From Sipunculus nudus (lineage: Eukaryota; Annelida; Sipuncula; Golfingiida; Sipunculidae), in contig CM049308.1 of the NCBI GenBank assembly GCA_026874595.1, positions 23,338,367-23,402,366 of the forward strand: DNA of 64,000 bases. The letters are read 5' to 3'. Positions within the stretch are counted from its first letter, which is position 1; every line of letters begins with the position of its first letter. Both the position numbers and the translations under genes were made by a program. Below the pieces are notes generated by a model. It made no database searches and was not told where the DNA came from. It worked only from the letters and a program-made list of their open reading frames with translations. Positions 9,076 to 22,433 of the stretch are shown here, in pieces.

Positions 9076-11990
9076 TGGTCCATATTTTTTCCCTAAAATT
9101 TGGGGATGGGTTGGCCATCATGGGGAGAGACATGTATCTGTTTTTGCATTGCAAAAACATCCTCATTTTAGTGTCAGCCTTTAACAATTCTTTTCTTTTT
9201 TTAAAAAAAAAAGGTGGGCAAAGAAATCCTTTTCGTAGTCAAAATATCATAGGAGCCAAAGTTCAGTGGAAATACTTAACAGGTGGTGGTTCTGGTCATT
9301 TGAAACTTCAACATGGATTCATTGTCAAGTGAATGTCTCCTCAGCACTTCCATGTAAACATCCAGACAGAAGGCTACAGCAATGCATTTTAAAACAGGTG
9401 TGTCAGACATTAGATGATCTCTTATTTAAATCAACTTTCCCGTGAAACAAGTTTGTCATATATATTACAATTTGCATGCAATAAAAATGGCAAGCAGCAG
9501 ACAGTAAGATTTCAAAGTGGCCAGATAAAGGTCCTTTGACACCAGTTGATGTGACCATAATGTCTTATTTTACTGACTAAGCATGCAGTCAGCACCCTGA
9601 GGGATCAACCAGTGGACTTTTTACCATGCCATAAGAACATTTCATATTTATATGATAAGACCCTGCAAAGAACTGTTGTTTTAGGCCCTGTCAGGTTTAC
9701 TGACATTCTTTATCTTCAGTATATCAGTACAGATAGGAATTTATAGTTCGCTTTCTTGCTTCCAGTGGTCCTATCTGGAGTTACATATAAATTTCAGACA
9801 ATTGAACTCTATTAAAGTGATATATAGGTAATAAAAGTTTATGGTAGCAGTAAAAATAGCAGTTTCTGTTTATATCTGGTTATAAAGATTTCTTTCTTTA
9901 TGCTCAGTATTCAGTTGCTTTTAAATGATTGAAATCCCTGCTTCAGCAACTAAATAATGATGTAAGTGCCCAAGTATATGTCATTTGATCATGTTGTCTG
10001 CACCTGTAATAGGGGCTTATTGATATTCAGTACAATATTATGTTTAGTGATGACATATTTGTGTGATAACAATGGCAAAAATATGGCTTTAGAAGTCATA
10101 AATTCCAAGAGATTAGTACTTCATGTTATTTATGTAATGTTTTCTTTTAAGTTCGGTTCCACATCATGAAGTCATATGTAACTTTATCTTTTCTTGGGTT
10201 TAGTAACTCAGATATATTACACATTAAAGGTGAATAAAATCAATACAGATAAAGGAAATAAAAAAAATATTAAAGAAAATATAGGATCAAAGGTATATTT
10301 ATACTGTATATCATTTAAAAAAAAAGGTAAATAGTTATTACATCAAGTTATCTAAGGTAAGGTGGCTGTGATCTGACTTCATGACCACTATGTCTCTTTT
10401 TTTGTCCATTTCTTTTACAAATCAAGCGTTCAGGATTAATTTATGATCTCTTGAAGCATAGCAACCTCTATTCCTGCTGGAATGTATACCCTTTCATAAT
10501 GTGAGTCATTATTTCCATCTTATCTATATCAGGAACTTGACTTGCATATTTGGCATTAACAAGTTTCAAATTGATGTTTGCAAAAACTGGATATTTATTA
10601 TACACTTAAATATTCAATGAAGATCTCTTGTATACTCCAGTAGTACTGTTATGAAGTAGGAGATTGAATATTGTTGATTAAGAATGTTTCAATATTTCAT
10701 TATTTTTAATCTAAAATTACTTCAGGAACAAATGAAGATCAATTCTGGTTTCAATCAGTTAACCTCTGATATTCAGACAGAGCTCGGAATAATATTTAAT
10801 GGATTTTATAATTGATAGACTCAAATGTCTTTACTGAGAGATAGCTAGAGGATTACAAGGAACTTGGTCATCAATCTGCCCACCTTCCAGTGATAATTCA
10901 GATATGTTGATACAGCCTTATTTCAGCTTTCATAATGGGCAATAAATTGCTTGATATGATGAGTTGGTCTGACCATGTTAATAATTGTCTGGAAATAGGA
11001 CTTGCAGGTTGTCTATAACTGGATTTATATCAAGTCAGACTTTGGATTTTCCAGAGAACTTTAGTTCAATCAGATCACTGAAAAGTTGGAAAGTACACTT
11101 CCAACTCTGACATAATATTGACCTACTTTGGGTCATCCAATAAGGTTTAGCTTTTATGATAAAATGCAGAAATATAGATATGTATGCCTCATGTGTCACA
11201 TGACAGCTCTGTATCAAAACTATCTGTAATTCGTACTTTTGGAGACTGTGGGCGGTTCTCTCGGCAGAAAGACTCCCCCCATCCCACCATTGTATCAGTA
11301 TTTAGAATTTCATATTTTTTCCTCATTGGATAAAGAACTTTGCTTTCAACTTTACTTCTTTATTTGAACTTAACTGATTATCACTTATACACAGTTTATT
11401 TAGAGCGCTGGTTCTGGAATTTGATTATTCAGTTCTGAAATATTAATGAGAGAAATTAGTTTTTAAGATAGATATATGGGCTAAAGTTTCCAGGCCAACC
11501 CTGTAGATTTGATTCATTTTTTTATCTTAAATGCTCTTCACAAACATTGGTGTACATTTTTGTTCAAAATATATGGACTCTTGATATGCAGATGTGCTCA
11601 GTTTGGAATCCATAGATGACCAGTACATTAACACAGTATAAAAAATTAATAAATAAAGTAACAATAAAAATTGTTTCCTCGAGATAAACTCAAAGTATAT
11701 GAATAGACAGAACAGATTATTTGAACTTGATGAATGACTAAATATGTTAACCTTTTATTCTACATTCAGCAACCTGGAGGTAAAAATACAGAAGACGCAT
11801 TGGCCTGATCTAATATATTCTGTACATGCCTAAGGGTAGGCTATATATGTACACTTTTCTAGAAAGTTAAAATACAGACCAACCTTTCTGAATGACCACC
11901 TGTTAAATGCAGGCAACTGGCTATTATGACCACTAGATATCAGTCCCTTTCATATTCTGTTATATAATTTATGCTTTATAACTTTGGAAA
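9076..11990. other. AT-rich non-coding stretch, nothing specific seen
   Basis: No gene or element that I can support. The frames at 9075-9332, 9966-10169 (+) and 11035-11217 (-) are isolated, lack splice context and match no family I know. Confidence 0.55.
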
Positions 11991-12200
11991 AACAAGCAGA
12001 TTTACATGGATCAGAGGGCCATACACCTTTAAATGAGGCCATTCACACATTATCAAAAAACAAGCAGATTCACATTGATCAGAGGGCAATACACCTTTAA
12101 ATGAGGCCATTCACACATTATCAAAAACGAGCAGATTCACATGGATCAGAGGGCTATATATACGCCTTTAAATGCTTGGGGACATTCACACATTATGACA
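11991..12200. repeat. minisatellite, three units of about 67 bp
   Basis: The unit starting AACAAGCAGATT begins at about 11991, 12059 and 12126. Each copy runs through a GATCAGAGGG word to a shared ATTCACACATTATCA end, and the third copy carries an insertion. The 64-codon frame over the last copies is a by-product. Confidence 0.85.
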
Positions 12201-13495
12201 TGGTCTTGTCCCTGAAAATGGTGGCACAAGCTGTTATCCTTTTCTTGTTTTGCACCTTTTATAACCCCTGTGATTTGCCCTTGATAGTTCTGTGAGCATT
12301 ATAAGTCAAGAACAAATGGACAGCTTTCTTTCATATAATGGATATACATAGACATTGGTGATGGGATGATGTATATTTAAATTGGGGATATGACCTTTTC
12401 TAGGATAGTGGCCATGACCATGAAAATTCAATATTTGGTAAAAAATATTGATTCTTAAGTTGAGAGATGTATGTGTACCTGAAAATAAAAAAAAAATGCT
12501 AGATGTCAGATGATAAATTGTTGTAAGAGACTAGTGACCTTTACCTTGGTTTTGAAGGTCACACCTCAAGAAACCCCTGTGGTATGCATAGTGTCAATAT
12601 TTGCTTCTGAAGATGGGGTGCCTATTTTTGAAGGGGGAGGGATTAATTGTGATGGGATATACTATGGCATCTGTGATGCCAAGAATGTCCATTTGGTGTA
12701 AATGTATGTACTGACTACTGAACATTAAGGATTACTCAGGTAGGAAGTGGCCTTGTTGTTTAATACAGGAGTGTCCATAGTTCAAACTAGCCAGTGCCTG
12801 AAAGAACCAGTCAAATCTTGATAGAACCACAAAAATTTGCACCATTTTTGCAATGACAAATTATGAATTTTGGATAACTCCTGGCCTTTTGCACATTAAA
12901 CATGAAATCCAGCAGGCATACTCATAACATACATCATACTGACCATATTGTTACTCAGCTTCATCCTGAATCATTTAATAGTGCCGCCAACAGGCCAGAT
13001 ATCTGTTCTTTGAAAAAAAAAATTACCATTGAAAGGAAGGTCTTGAGTTTCAATACTTCATAGTGAATAAGTCAAAAACTTTTTAAGTGTATATCTTTTG
13101 CTGTGAAACTTGAAATAATTGTTACATGAGAACTGTTTCTAAAACTTTCTTTTCAAAGGCATCAATTTGCATTATAATACAAGGAACTTGATGAATGGGC
13201 TGGCAACATTACAGGTAAGACAGACATAGAAGTCTGATGGGCTGGTGACATTTCAGATTAAACAGACATAGAAACCTAAAGAATGCATTACAATTGGCAG
13301 CTACCAAAATACATGAAAACAAGAATTCTAATTAAAATAGCTCTGCCATGGCTGTAAAAGCTTTATATATATATATAAATACATAGAAGTGTGGACTTTA
13401 AAGGTCAGCTTGTTTTCTTTGGTGTGCCAGCAACTCTGCTTCAGCAGATAACTCTTATCCCATTTGAGGTGATGGGGCTCCAGAGGTGTTTTATT
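12201..13495. other. non-coding stretch, nothing specific seen
   Basis: No supportable gene. There is a short duplicated GATGGGCTGG word around 13190-13260 and a (TA)n run at about 13364-13378. The frame at 12510-12701 (+) is unconvincing. Confidence 0.5.
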
Positions 13496-14657
13496 GTATC
13501 CGCCAAAACAGAGTTTTGCGGATACTATGTTTTCAGCTGCACGCCGCCACCGCCGCGTAGGTGTCCGGAGAACTCCTCCGTAACCGCTGGGCGGAATTTT
13601 ACGAAACCCGGGATTATGTTGGGGTCACATGTGAACTGCTGCGCCCCGATTTTGTTGTGACCTCTGACCTTTCCTCTGCGCTCTGCGTCCGTTTGTGCGT
13701 CTGTTTCCACACATAAATCCACATATCTCAGGAACCGTTTGACAGTTCAGGAAAATTTTTTTGCACAAATGTAGCCCTTGGATAGCTTTATAACATACAC
13801 AAAAAATGGTGGCGCCACCTGCAACCATGTTTGCACAGTGTCCATCTGTTCGTCTGCCTTGGGTTAAAATCACTCATATCTCTGCAGTGATTTGACTAAT
13901 TCACCTGAAATTTAGCATGCGCTAAATCCTGGATAGCTTTTCTGATTTTATGACAGGTGGCGCCACCTACATTCACGTTTACGCTGCAGACATCCAAGCT
14001 CATATCTCGGGAACTGTTTGACCGATTGGGCCAAAATTTTGCATGTGTATAGATCTCCCATAGCTCTTTATCATACGCAAAACTGATGGCGCCACCTGCA
14101 GCCATTTTTGCACAGCTCCCGTCTGTTTGTCTGCCATGGGATAAAATCACTCATATCTCGGCAGTGGTTTGACATATCTGCCTAAAATTTTGCAGGTTTA
14201 TACATCCCCGACAGCTCTCTTGATTTTATGACAGGTGGCGCCACCTGCATTCTAGTTTATGCAGCAGACATCCAAGCTTGTATCTTGGGAACCGATTGGG
14301 CCAAAGTTTTGCATGTGTATAGTTCTCACATAGCTCTTTATCATACGCAAAACTGGTGGCGCCACCTTCAACCATTTTTGCACAGCGTCCATCTGTTTGT
14401 CTGCCACGGGCTAAAATCACTCATAAACATATAGTGGTTTGACTTATCTGCCTCAAATTTTGCATATGTATACAACTTGGACGGCTTTCTGGATTTTGTG
14501 GTAGGTGGCGCAACCTACATACACCATTTGGCTGCAGACATCCATGCTAATATGCAACACTTCACTCTATTTCCCCTTGCCACTCAATCCATGCCTCACT
14601 TCACCCGTTCCACTCTGATTTAGGCGGATACACGCTTGTCGACTACCCGTATTCTAG
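13496..14657 (+). mobile_element. Helitron-like element, family H2, copy 1
   Basis: The 5' end is the hairpin GTATCCGCCAAAAC / GTTTTGCGGATAC, followed by a GC-rich CGCCGCCACCGCCGCG segment. The body alternates modules in which GGTGGCGCCACC or a one-base variant recurs at 13808, 13956, 14084, 14234 and 14355, with gaps of about 148 and 125 bp, giving a 275-bp dimer unit. The 3' end has GGCGGATAC (the X' copy), then a shortened hairpin, then ATTCTAG. It sits between T residues (ATT before, TTT after). The frames in this stretch on both strands are repeat translations, not genes. Confidence 0.75.
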
Positions 14658-15035
14658 TTTTATTCTGTAGTCACCATAAAAAGGGTAATCCTACACAAAG
14701 TTCATGTTTACACGATATTTTTTTCCATCAAGCATGATAAAATTAGTATAAGCAGTATTTTTGCTTGATTTTGTTTATTTGTTTTGAAGTTAACAAAATT
14801 ACTTGATACATTATTAGGCAACTTTCCTTTTTTTCACCAATCTCTTTAGAACACTGCCTTTCATACCAGTAAAGAAATCCAAATATAGAAAGGTAAACTT
14901 GTTATTTTATTCAACTCCCTAAAATTTCTATAAAATTTTAAAAAAAGAAACAATATAACCAATAAAAATCCCAAGTTTTTTATGTCACAGTGATAAGTTC
15001 TTGACAGGAACATCATTCACAGGAACAAGTTTTTT

Positions 15036-15598
15036 AGCTCTTCTGACTGAAAGTAACCTGAGCTATAGTGATCACTTTTTGTCTGTCTTCCATCTGTCTG
15101 TCCTGCTCTCTGTCTATCCATTAACCAGGCATAAATTGTAACTGGACTTGGAAACTTCTTACTTGACCTCCAGGGAGGTCCGTTAAAAATCTCTTTGCAA
15201 ACCTGAAATTAGGTCTCTGTCACCAATATCCTTTGAGCTATAGTGCTAGTAAGTAACAAAAAATTGATAACAACTATAATGCATTGATCACCATGATCTT
15301 TGCATGCATATTCATCAAGGAGTATTTCATCTGTGCCTGCAGACTGGTGGCACCACCTGCATTATTTCAAATGTTTACAATTTTTATGCCTCGTCCACTT
15401 TGTTGTTGCCGGGGCATATAGTTTTACCCATGTGCGTCACTCCGTCCTTTCATCCTTCCATCCTTCTGTCCTTCCGTCATTCCGAAATCAAACAGTTGTA
15501 CAGACTTTTTTTTTCACAAAATTTGGCATTCAGATGATAAAATTCCTTTTGTGAATGTCTTCCTAGTCAGCTGAGCTTCATGACCGATGGGTCACCTT
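15036..15598 (+). mobile_element. chimeric Helitron-like element: H1 ends with an H3 5' end inside
   Basis: The left part is H1: a decayed AGCTC...CTGAC hairpin, a CTGTC microsatellite, and a unit ending at GGTGGCACCACC near 15348. At 15386, after a T run, the H3 5' hairpin ATGCC...GGGGCAT begins, with its CCGTCC simple sequence and the ACAGTTGTAC word, up to about 15520. The sequence then returns to the H1 3' end (GATGATAAAATTC, AGTCAGCTGAGC, TGACCGATGGGTCA). The H3 portion lacks its own 3' end. It may be a deleted nested insertion or a recombinant element. Confidence 0.6.
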
Positions 15599-16548
15599 TC
15601 CTTTATAAAGTGTGTTTATCTATAGTACATATAGTACATAGATGTAGATTTTCCAAAGGAAATTAATTATAAGGAGTTGTTTCTTCAAAGACAAGTTCTT
15701 CAGAGGATTTTTTTGTCTTCTGATCAATTGCTGACAGAAAGCCAGCCAAAATAAAACACTATCTTTGTACATCTTAAAGTTAATTAAAACTGAGAAGAAA
15801 TACTATGACTGTATAAAAAGAAGGTATTTATTAAGGGTATAAAAGCGCATGCATATTGAGATGTATCAACTGATTTTTACAAGGTCTGTTTTTTCTGAAG
15901 TTTGTTTGTCTGCAAAACATAAGAGTCAGTTGGCATCTATGAACCAGAACAGAGACTGCATGTATTCAAAGGAATTCCATTACAGATACAACTATGGTTG
16001 ACAAAGATTTCATCATCTGGGATGGACCAGAATTCCTAGCTGTCACATCCTGATGGGATGACACAGATGGCACCTCGTTGATCCAATAAAGCTTGCTTAT
16101 AACCCCTTACATGTCTACCCCCTGGGGTTGTCTTTGAAGATTACAGCCTACCCAAAAAGTGATCTTTCAGAATGATTATCAGAAATCCATCAAATGTTCT
16201 ATGTTTCAGCATCTTTGGAAAATAGTTATTTTGTAATTTAGGCAAAGAGGTGACAGATTCAGGATTTTTTTTTATATGCTTGAAACTACAGAGTAGGATG
16301 CATTGAAATGTAATTAATTCTCTGTTTATTAAATAATCATCAGTGTAAAGCTATTATCACAGGGACAAGGCTATTGCATGCATTGGATAACCAAAGTTCA
16401 TACAACCAGTCTGAGCAAAAAAAAAGGTAATTTAAGATATTATATCTTGAACAAAACACTTATTTGATTTTTTTGGGCTTGTTTATGCTGGTGGTAATTA
16501 CCCTAAATTTTGATAGCTACGAAAGACAACAGCATGTGAACCATTTTT
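15599..16548. other. AT-rich non-coding stretch, nothing specific seen
   Basis: No supportable gene or named repeat. There is a short duplicated TAGTACATA word near 15625-15645. Confidence 0.55.
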
Positions 16549-17081
16549 TATACACGTGTCTATGACTGCATGTATGTATGTATTATGGTTTACCCATGGT
16601 CCATCTGTCTGTAAACTTTTAGTGTTGCCTCAATAATTATCCAGGGCTTTGATGGTTTTTCACAAAACCTCAACACAACTACTTACCAATAGAGTACCTT
16701 AGCCGAGTTTGATTATGGGCAAAATTCATGCATATCAATAAGGTCAGAGGTCACTAGGCTACATTGTGATGTGGCCGAAGGAATATCATGGAATTTGATA
16801 AAACTAAAAAAAATATTAATCAATAAAATGTCTTGCCTAAGTACGATTTCCAGCAAAATCCATGCATATATAATGAGGTCAGAAGTCACCAGACCTTGGT
16901 GGCACCATGATGACTTGCTAAAAATCTTATGGAACTCGATCATCATTATGAATATTAACCAGTAGAGTTTCTCACAGGAATTTCATTCTCAGCAAAATTC
17001 ACGTATATTTAATGAGATCAGAGGTCACAAGCTATGTGACGCACATATATATATAATTATGCACCATTTATGATGCTCTTG
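16549..17081 (+). repeat. diverged Helitron-like array, about 135-bp units
   Basis: A CCATCTGTCTG segment (about 16600) is followed by three units sharing CAAAATTCATGCATAT and GAGGTCAGAGGTCAC-type words near 16719, 16852 and 16995. The right end reads GATGCTCTTG followed by TTT, like the CTTG|T ends of H1 and H5. The 5' end is unclear. The frames at 16713-16965 are repeat translations. Confidence 0.45.
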
Positions 17082-20000
17082 TTTAAACACTTGTGAAGAG
17101 TGAATCTGTAAGGGTTAGATAAGGGCAAGGAAGTATGATATGAAAAAAATATTGTATGAAATAATAAGTTTGCTTTTCATGATATGACTTAACTCACTCT
17201 ACAGACTGTATTTTCATGTATCTATGTAATGATCTCTTAGCAAAATATACAAGGACAAATAATATATTTTCAAACTTGACTAAATTAAAAATTAGATCAC
17301 TGTAGGTCTAATGGTAGTCTTGTAATGTGTACATATATGAGTTTACAAATGTAATAAACTAGAATAAAATAGATGTTTGTTCATCATGATTCAAGAGCCA
17401 GGCACTGTTAGTTTCAGTATCATTCTTGCAGTTATTAATTTTACTTTTGTTTCTCAGTTTTTCACTGTAGAAACTTATGCTTTTCTTTTCTGTTTTCACT
17501 CTTATCTCCTTTAGTTTGAATATTATGTCACATATGGTACTCTTATCTCCTTAAATTTGAATATTTTATCACATCTGGTACCCAGTTTTGGGTATCCTGA
17601 TATAGTCCATATTAACAGATACAGAGTTGTTCAGTCTGGCCTAGATATAGGCCAACTCTGCTGATTTTATTGTGACTTCGCATTAATTTTCTTTGCAAAC
17701 ATATTTAATGAATTTTCTATTTTTAGCCCATGCAACTGAAAATATCAATGTTTGCAGTGGTAATATGTCAAATCAGGACATACATTCCAATTATAAGTGA
17801 AGTGTTTCTGTGCAAAATATGCAAATTAAACTCTAGCTGTATATACAAGAACATTTAACCCATACAAGAACATTTAACTGGTGTAACCTAAAAAATTCAA
17901 AAATTTGCTTTAGTTTCAAAACTTTTGTATGCAAAACACCAGTGATTTTGATGTACTTTGTCAGCTTAAATGTTTCACCTATAATTTTCAATAAAACTAA
18001 TAAAATTGAGACTGTTTTACTAAAAATTTTTCAAAATTTTGGTTTGAACCATGAACACATGTTTGTTCCATAGTCAAAGGAAAATATAAAAGATGTCCCA
18101 GTGTATTCATTTGAAAGTGTATTCATTATCTCATAATGATAGTTATGCTGCAACCTTGAGCCCCAAAGAAATGTAAATTGCTTGGAATCCTAAACTAATT
18201 AGCTAGCTATAATCTGGATTTTGTCTAGTTCTGTATAGATTTTATAGAAATGATTAATTTGCATGTGATTTAAACATTAACATTACAAATCTGCAATGTC
18301 CTATAATCTTTATAATATCTTATGTCTGCAATTAAGTAAACAATGGATAGCTCTTGGTGAAATCAACTGAAAATGTACCAATTGATGTCAGTCTGTGCTT
18401 CCAGTAAAGTTGTTGTGCATATCAGGTTATAAATATATGATCTTACATGAGTTACAGCACATGTCTTAAATATGTTGAAATATAATGTTTGAATTACAGT
18501 CTGTTAAAGGGGCCTATTCTTATTTGTGACATATTTGAACTAAAGATAATCCAGTGAAACTTTTATAAAAATAGACCAGCTAGCTTTAAGAGCTAACATT
18601 CACAATTTGTTCCAAGTACTATGAGCCAGGCAGTCTATGACTGGTTGTAGTTGGATATTTAAAAAATCTGAAGTATGAATTGACATAGTTAATGGATGTT
18701 AGAGAGAGTTAAATATTTGTCAGATTTGAAAGGCTGAAATGAGAGAAATTGACTGTTTACTGAAGATAAACAAGAGGTGTATCAATAAACAGTTTTCCCC
18801 AATTATAAGTCATATTGTAGAATTTAATTCTCTTTTTGATAAAATAAAAAAAAAACCCAGCAAATTAATTATTAATTCATCAAATGATGGAATGATCTGT
18901 CTGGATTTGGAATGGTTATTATTACTAAGCCAAAACATAATACACTGCCAGTCCATGGTGGTATTCATTTTACTAAAGATATGGAGACATATGGCTTAAA
19001 TTCAACCATTTCCTTATTACGTGGAGACATTGGTTGCTAGCTAACTGACCTGCCTGAAAGCCATACTTTGGGGACTATACCCTAAGTCCACTACCCTAGG
19101 CCACTCCCTCCCCGAGGCCCACTACCCCAACACCCACCCCTCTTCCATTGCTACCTACTTTATCTTACAGACATTTATGGGTAAGTCCACTTATTAATGG
19201 TATATGGAATATCCTACAATATAAAATGGATCCACCAATAGCAGTCAGGTTCTTTGTTAATTTATAATGTGATAAATGTGTCAAACTTCAAATGTAATGA
19301 ACAGTACATATATATGAGAGTCTTTATAGTGAGGCTGAAAGTGCATAATTGTTACTGAGTGATAACAAGATCTCTTTATAGTGGTAGAGTGTCAGAGCTG
19401 TCAGCATCCCAGCTGTGGTTTATGAAGTTACAGGCAGGAGGCTAACATCTGTATAGAGAAAGCTTTTTATGACCATAAAACCTATATGGTGTTTATTGAG
19501 ATCCAAAGTGGTATGTTCTGTGGTAATGGAATGTTTGTCTATACTACCCTGGCTGTTTAGATGTTGCCCTTGTCATTGTTCTTAATTAACCTCCATATGT
19601 CTTCAATTCAGGACATCCCTGTTGGCCTGCGTAGGGGATACCCAAGATTTTTTTTTTGCCTTAGAAAGTGGGAAATTGATCAAACCTTACAGGTTAAACT
19701 TCTGTTAAAAGAAATATTCAACATGAGACATTAGTTGTACTATTAGCTTTCATATAAAATCACTCCCTTTCAGGTGCTTCACTTCAAAATGAGAATGTGC
19801 ATCATAAGTTTCTGCTTCTATACAAATGCAGGCCTGCTTGGCACTAAAATTTACATACACCAGATAACCACATCATTAAAATCAGTTAACATTAACAAAA
19901 TTACCCACCAGATAATGGGGTCAGACATGACAGAAAATTTACCACACCTCCAAGAATTTACCTTGCCCTTTAGTTTTTATTAAAAATTCCGATTTAAAAA

Positions 20001-20527
20001 ATTTTTTAAGATATGCAGTTTTTTTTTATTGAATTAAAATTTAAATTTTAAAATTTTTAGTTACCTTTCTTATGAGATTTAATGTGCCTGATAAATTGTT
20101 ATTTAGATTCTGTATTTATAAATGAATAGGCTCTTCAAACTCTTTTTTTATCAATTAAGATGTCAAATAGTCTACTTTCTTTTATCAAATGTCCAAATAT
20201 ATATTTTTTTATATATTTAATATCAATGAGCTGTAAAAATTTAATTTGAATACCTATGGGCATGTGATTCTTTTAGTTTCATTGTTTAATATATTTTCAT
20301 TCAGTAATCATCCCCACCTGTATTTGTCCCTTCCTCTCATGCTCGTTATGTTAATGCAGACCAATGGGGACTAATGGGGGCTAATTTGGGGTCCTGATAA
20401 TGACTTGTTTTTGGCCAAAGGCTGAGTATTTAATCACTGTCATAAGTATTTCAGCCACTACTGTGGTCCTATATGTTTGCAATGGATGCAGCATGGGTTC
20501 CCTTTTATATAAATCACGTTTCCTTAA
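17082..20527. other. AT-rich non-coding stretch
   Basis: The only structure I see is a 41-bp direct duplication (about 17498-17580, starting ACTCTTATCTCC). A C-rich run without repeats lies near 19090-19140, and T/A homopolymers lie near 19650 and 20015. The frames at 18739-18999 and 19774-19983 are low-complexity and lack support. Confidence 0.5.
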
Positions 20528-21117
20528 AGCCTGCCGCCCACTGGCGATTTTGTGGCAACACTATTTGATGCAACTTAAATTGCAAGTGATCTGCGACTGG
20601 TCCCGATTATAATCGCTTGTGAATTGAAAGTGAGCAGGTCTTATGACGTGACCACCAGTCACAGATGATTGCAAGGTTTCTGACTTGTCAGAAACCTTGC
20701 AATTCAATGGATTCCTTGCAACTGAACTTGTAGGTGTGATATGTGGCGTCACTCCAAGTTAGCTTTGTTAGGCCCCCTGAAAAGGAAGATGAATTTATGT
20801 TGATGTTGAATCAAACACTTTATCTGTAAAATCAGACTTGGCCCAATTCCCATACCAAAACCATAAACTAAGGGCATGTGAAGAGATAGGTGTGGTATTT
20901 TGCTGTTTTAGTGAATTGTGTCTGATATTGTGATAGTTTTCATAAATGATATTTGTATTTACACAAATTTATCATCTCCAAATTAAATAAACAACACAGG
21001 AAACCCATGATCTCGAGTCTGTGACTGGTCACCGATTGTCAGTCACAAGCAGTCGCGCAGTCCACCACCAACATGTTTAACTGGTCTCAGATAAAAATGG
21101 CCAGTGGGTGGCAGGCT
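20528..21117. mobile_element. MITE-like element, 24-bp terminal inverted repeats
   Basis: AGCCTGCCGCCCACTGGC plus GATTTT (20528-20551) is mirrored at 21094-21117 with two mismatches. The 590-bp body has no transposase. It contains a perfect 16-bp hairpin (20669-20702) and CpG-bearing words such as GTCACAAGCAGTCGCG that are unusual next to the AT-rich flanks. TTAA precedes the left end but not the right, so no target duplication can be claimed and the superfamily is unknown. Confidence 0.65.
20669..20702. repeat. perfect 16-bp hairpin
   Basis: TTGCAAGGTTTCTGAC and its exact reverse complement are separated by two T bases. It lies inside the MITE at 20528-21117. Confidence 0.95.
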
Positions 21118-21384
21118 ATAGTAGCCTTTTCAGTCCTTTGGTTTCCTTTTATTACCCTATGAGATTTGTACTGTTCTGGCTGTCAATTTCTCCCCTCCCT
21201 CTCTCTCTCTCTCTCTTTCTCTCTGTTTTCCCATACTCATATGTGAATGAGTTTTCAAACAAATAAATGCATGTTTGCTCAAACATCATGTAGCCTTGTT
21301 ACAGACCTCTAATGAAATAACATATTTTACCTCAGCCCCAATTAATCACAGAACAATTGATGTTAGTGAAGGGGTAAAGACAAC

Positions 21385-21636
21385 CAGGGGTGGATCCAGG
21401 ATTTAGCAAATGGAGGGATCCAACCTAGGCGGACTAATAACAAATCCTAAAAAAAAGATATGCCAGTCCAGGAAAGGTCAGGGAGGGGGTCTAGGGTGGA
21501 AAAATGGCCTGATTCGAAACCCTAAAAAAAGGTTGCTGTGGCTGAAAAAGGGGGAGACCCCCTCAGAGGGGTCTAGACACTTACCCCCCCCCCCCCCCCC
21601 CCACCCCAGGTTGCCTTCTGACAACACTGCCCCTGA
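21385..21636. mobile_element. short hAT-like MITE (CAGGGG...CCCCTG)
   Basis: It starts CAGGGGTGGATCCAGGATTT, a terminus type common in invertebrate hAT elements, and ends CACTGCCCCTG. Inside are two copies of an AACCCTAAAAAAAGG-type word and a C run of about 20 (21586-21602). No 8-bp target duplication is seen. A related GGATCCGCTACTG end is at 42636-42648. Confidence 0.45.
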
Positions 21637-22433
21637 CCACACATCTGTACTTTGGTTTATATGTTAAAGAACCAGGGCTGCAGATAAAGAGCCACTCTTG
21701 TGGTTTTACAGTTCACAAATTGTAACATGTTGACAGAGTGTGTACAGACCCACCAGGTGACAGGTGTCAGGGCTCAGACTGTCAGACCGGCCAGCTCATC
21801 TGTATATATTTATTTATGTAATATCAAGGTGTACACCCAGTACAAAGGAAGTAGGCTCAGTAAATACCAACTTAGTTATTTTTATACATATATAACTACC
21901 ACTTAGTGCACGTTTATATGCATCCAGTGAAATTCAGAATGCAATTTTTAAAAGAATGCTGTGGCTAATTTCTTAGAACAATGATCCACCTGCCTTGATG
22001 TTTATCTATTAACCGGGCATACATTATAACCTTTAGATTTGAAATATTCAAGTTTGATATCCAGACATGTCTTGAGAAGATCTTGGAAACTAGGTCACTG
22101 TAACATACCCTCAATGAGCTGCCTTCAAATCTGTCTCAAAATCTATAGTGCTTTAAAATCTAACTCTTGTTACATTTAATGTCTCATTCAAGCTGATACT
22201 TAAATCTATGAAACAGTTAATTTTGGCGCTTCCTGAATAGAAAAAAAATGGTGTTAAAACAGAACTGGAAAGTGGCAATTAAGGCAGATATTAATATACC
22301 AGACTTTAAAGGAATGTTGAACGCACAATTATCTTTCATGGAGATCTCAACCTCTGTTTTCAGGAGTTAGTTTGAACAAATTAATGGATAACACAATTTT
22401 GTACACAATTTGCTAATTTATAACTGTATAATT
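21637..22433. other. non-coding stretch, nothing specific seen
   Basis: No gene or clear repeat. Faint H1-like words occur near 22010-22100 (TTAACCGGGCATACATTATAACC, then a glycine-rich-like GGAAACTAGGTCACTGT stretch), so part of it may be an old H1 relic. Confidence 0.4.

Noticed and set aside
13525-13873. Minus-strand frames with Gly/Arg-rich sequence near 13.6 kb and their near twins near 31.7 kb
   Set aside because: Their similarity is explained by both being the antisense of the H2 5' region, not by a gene family.
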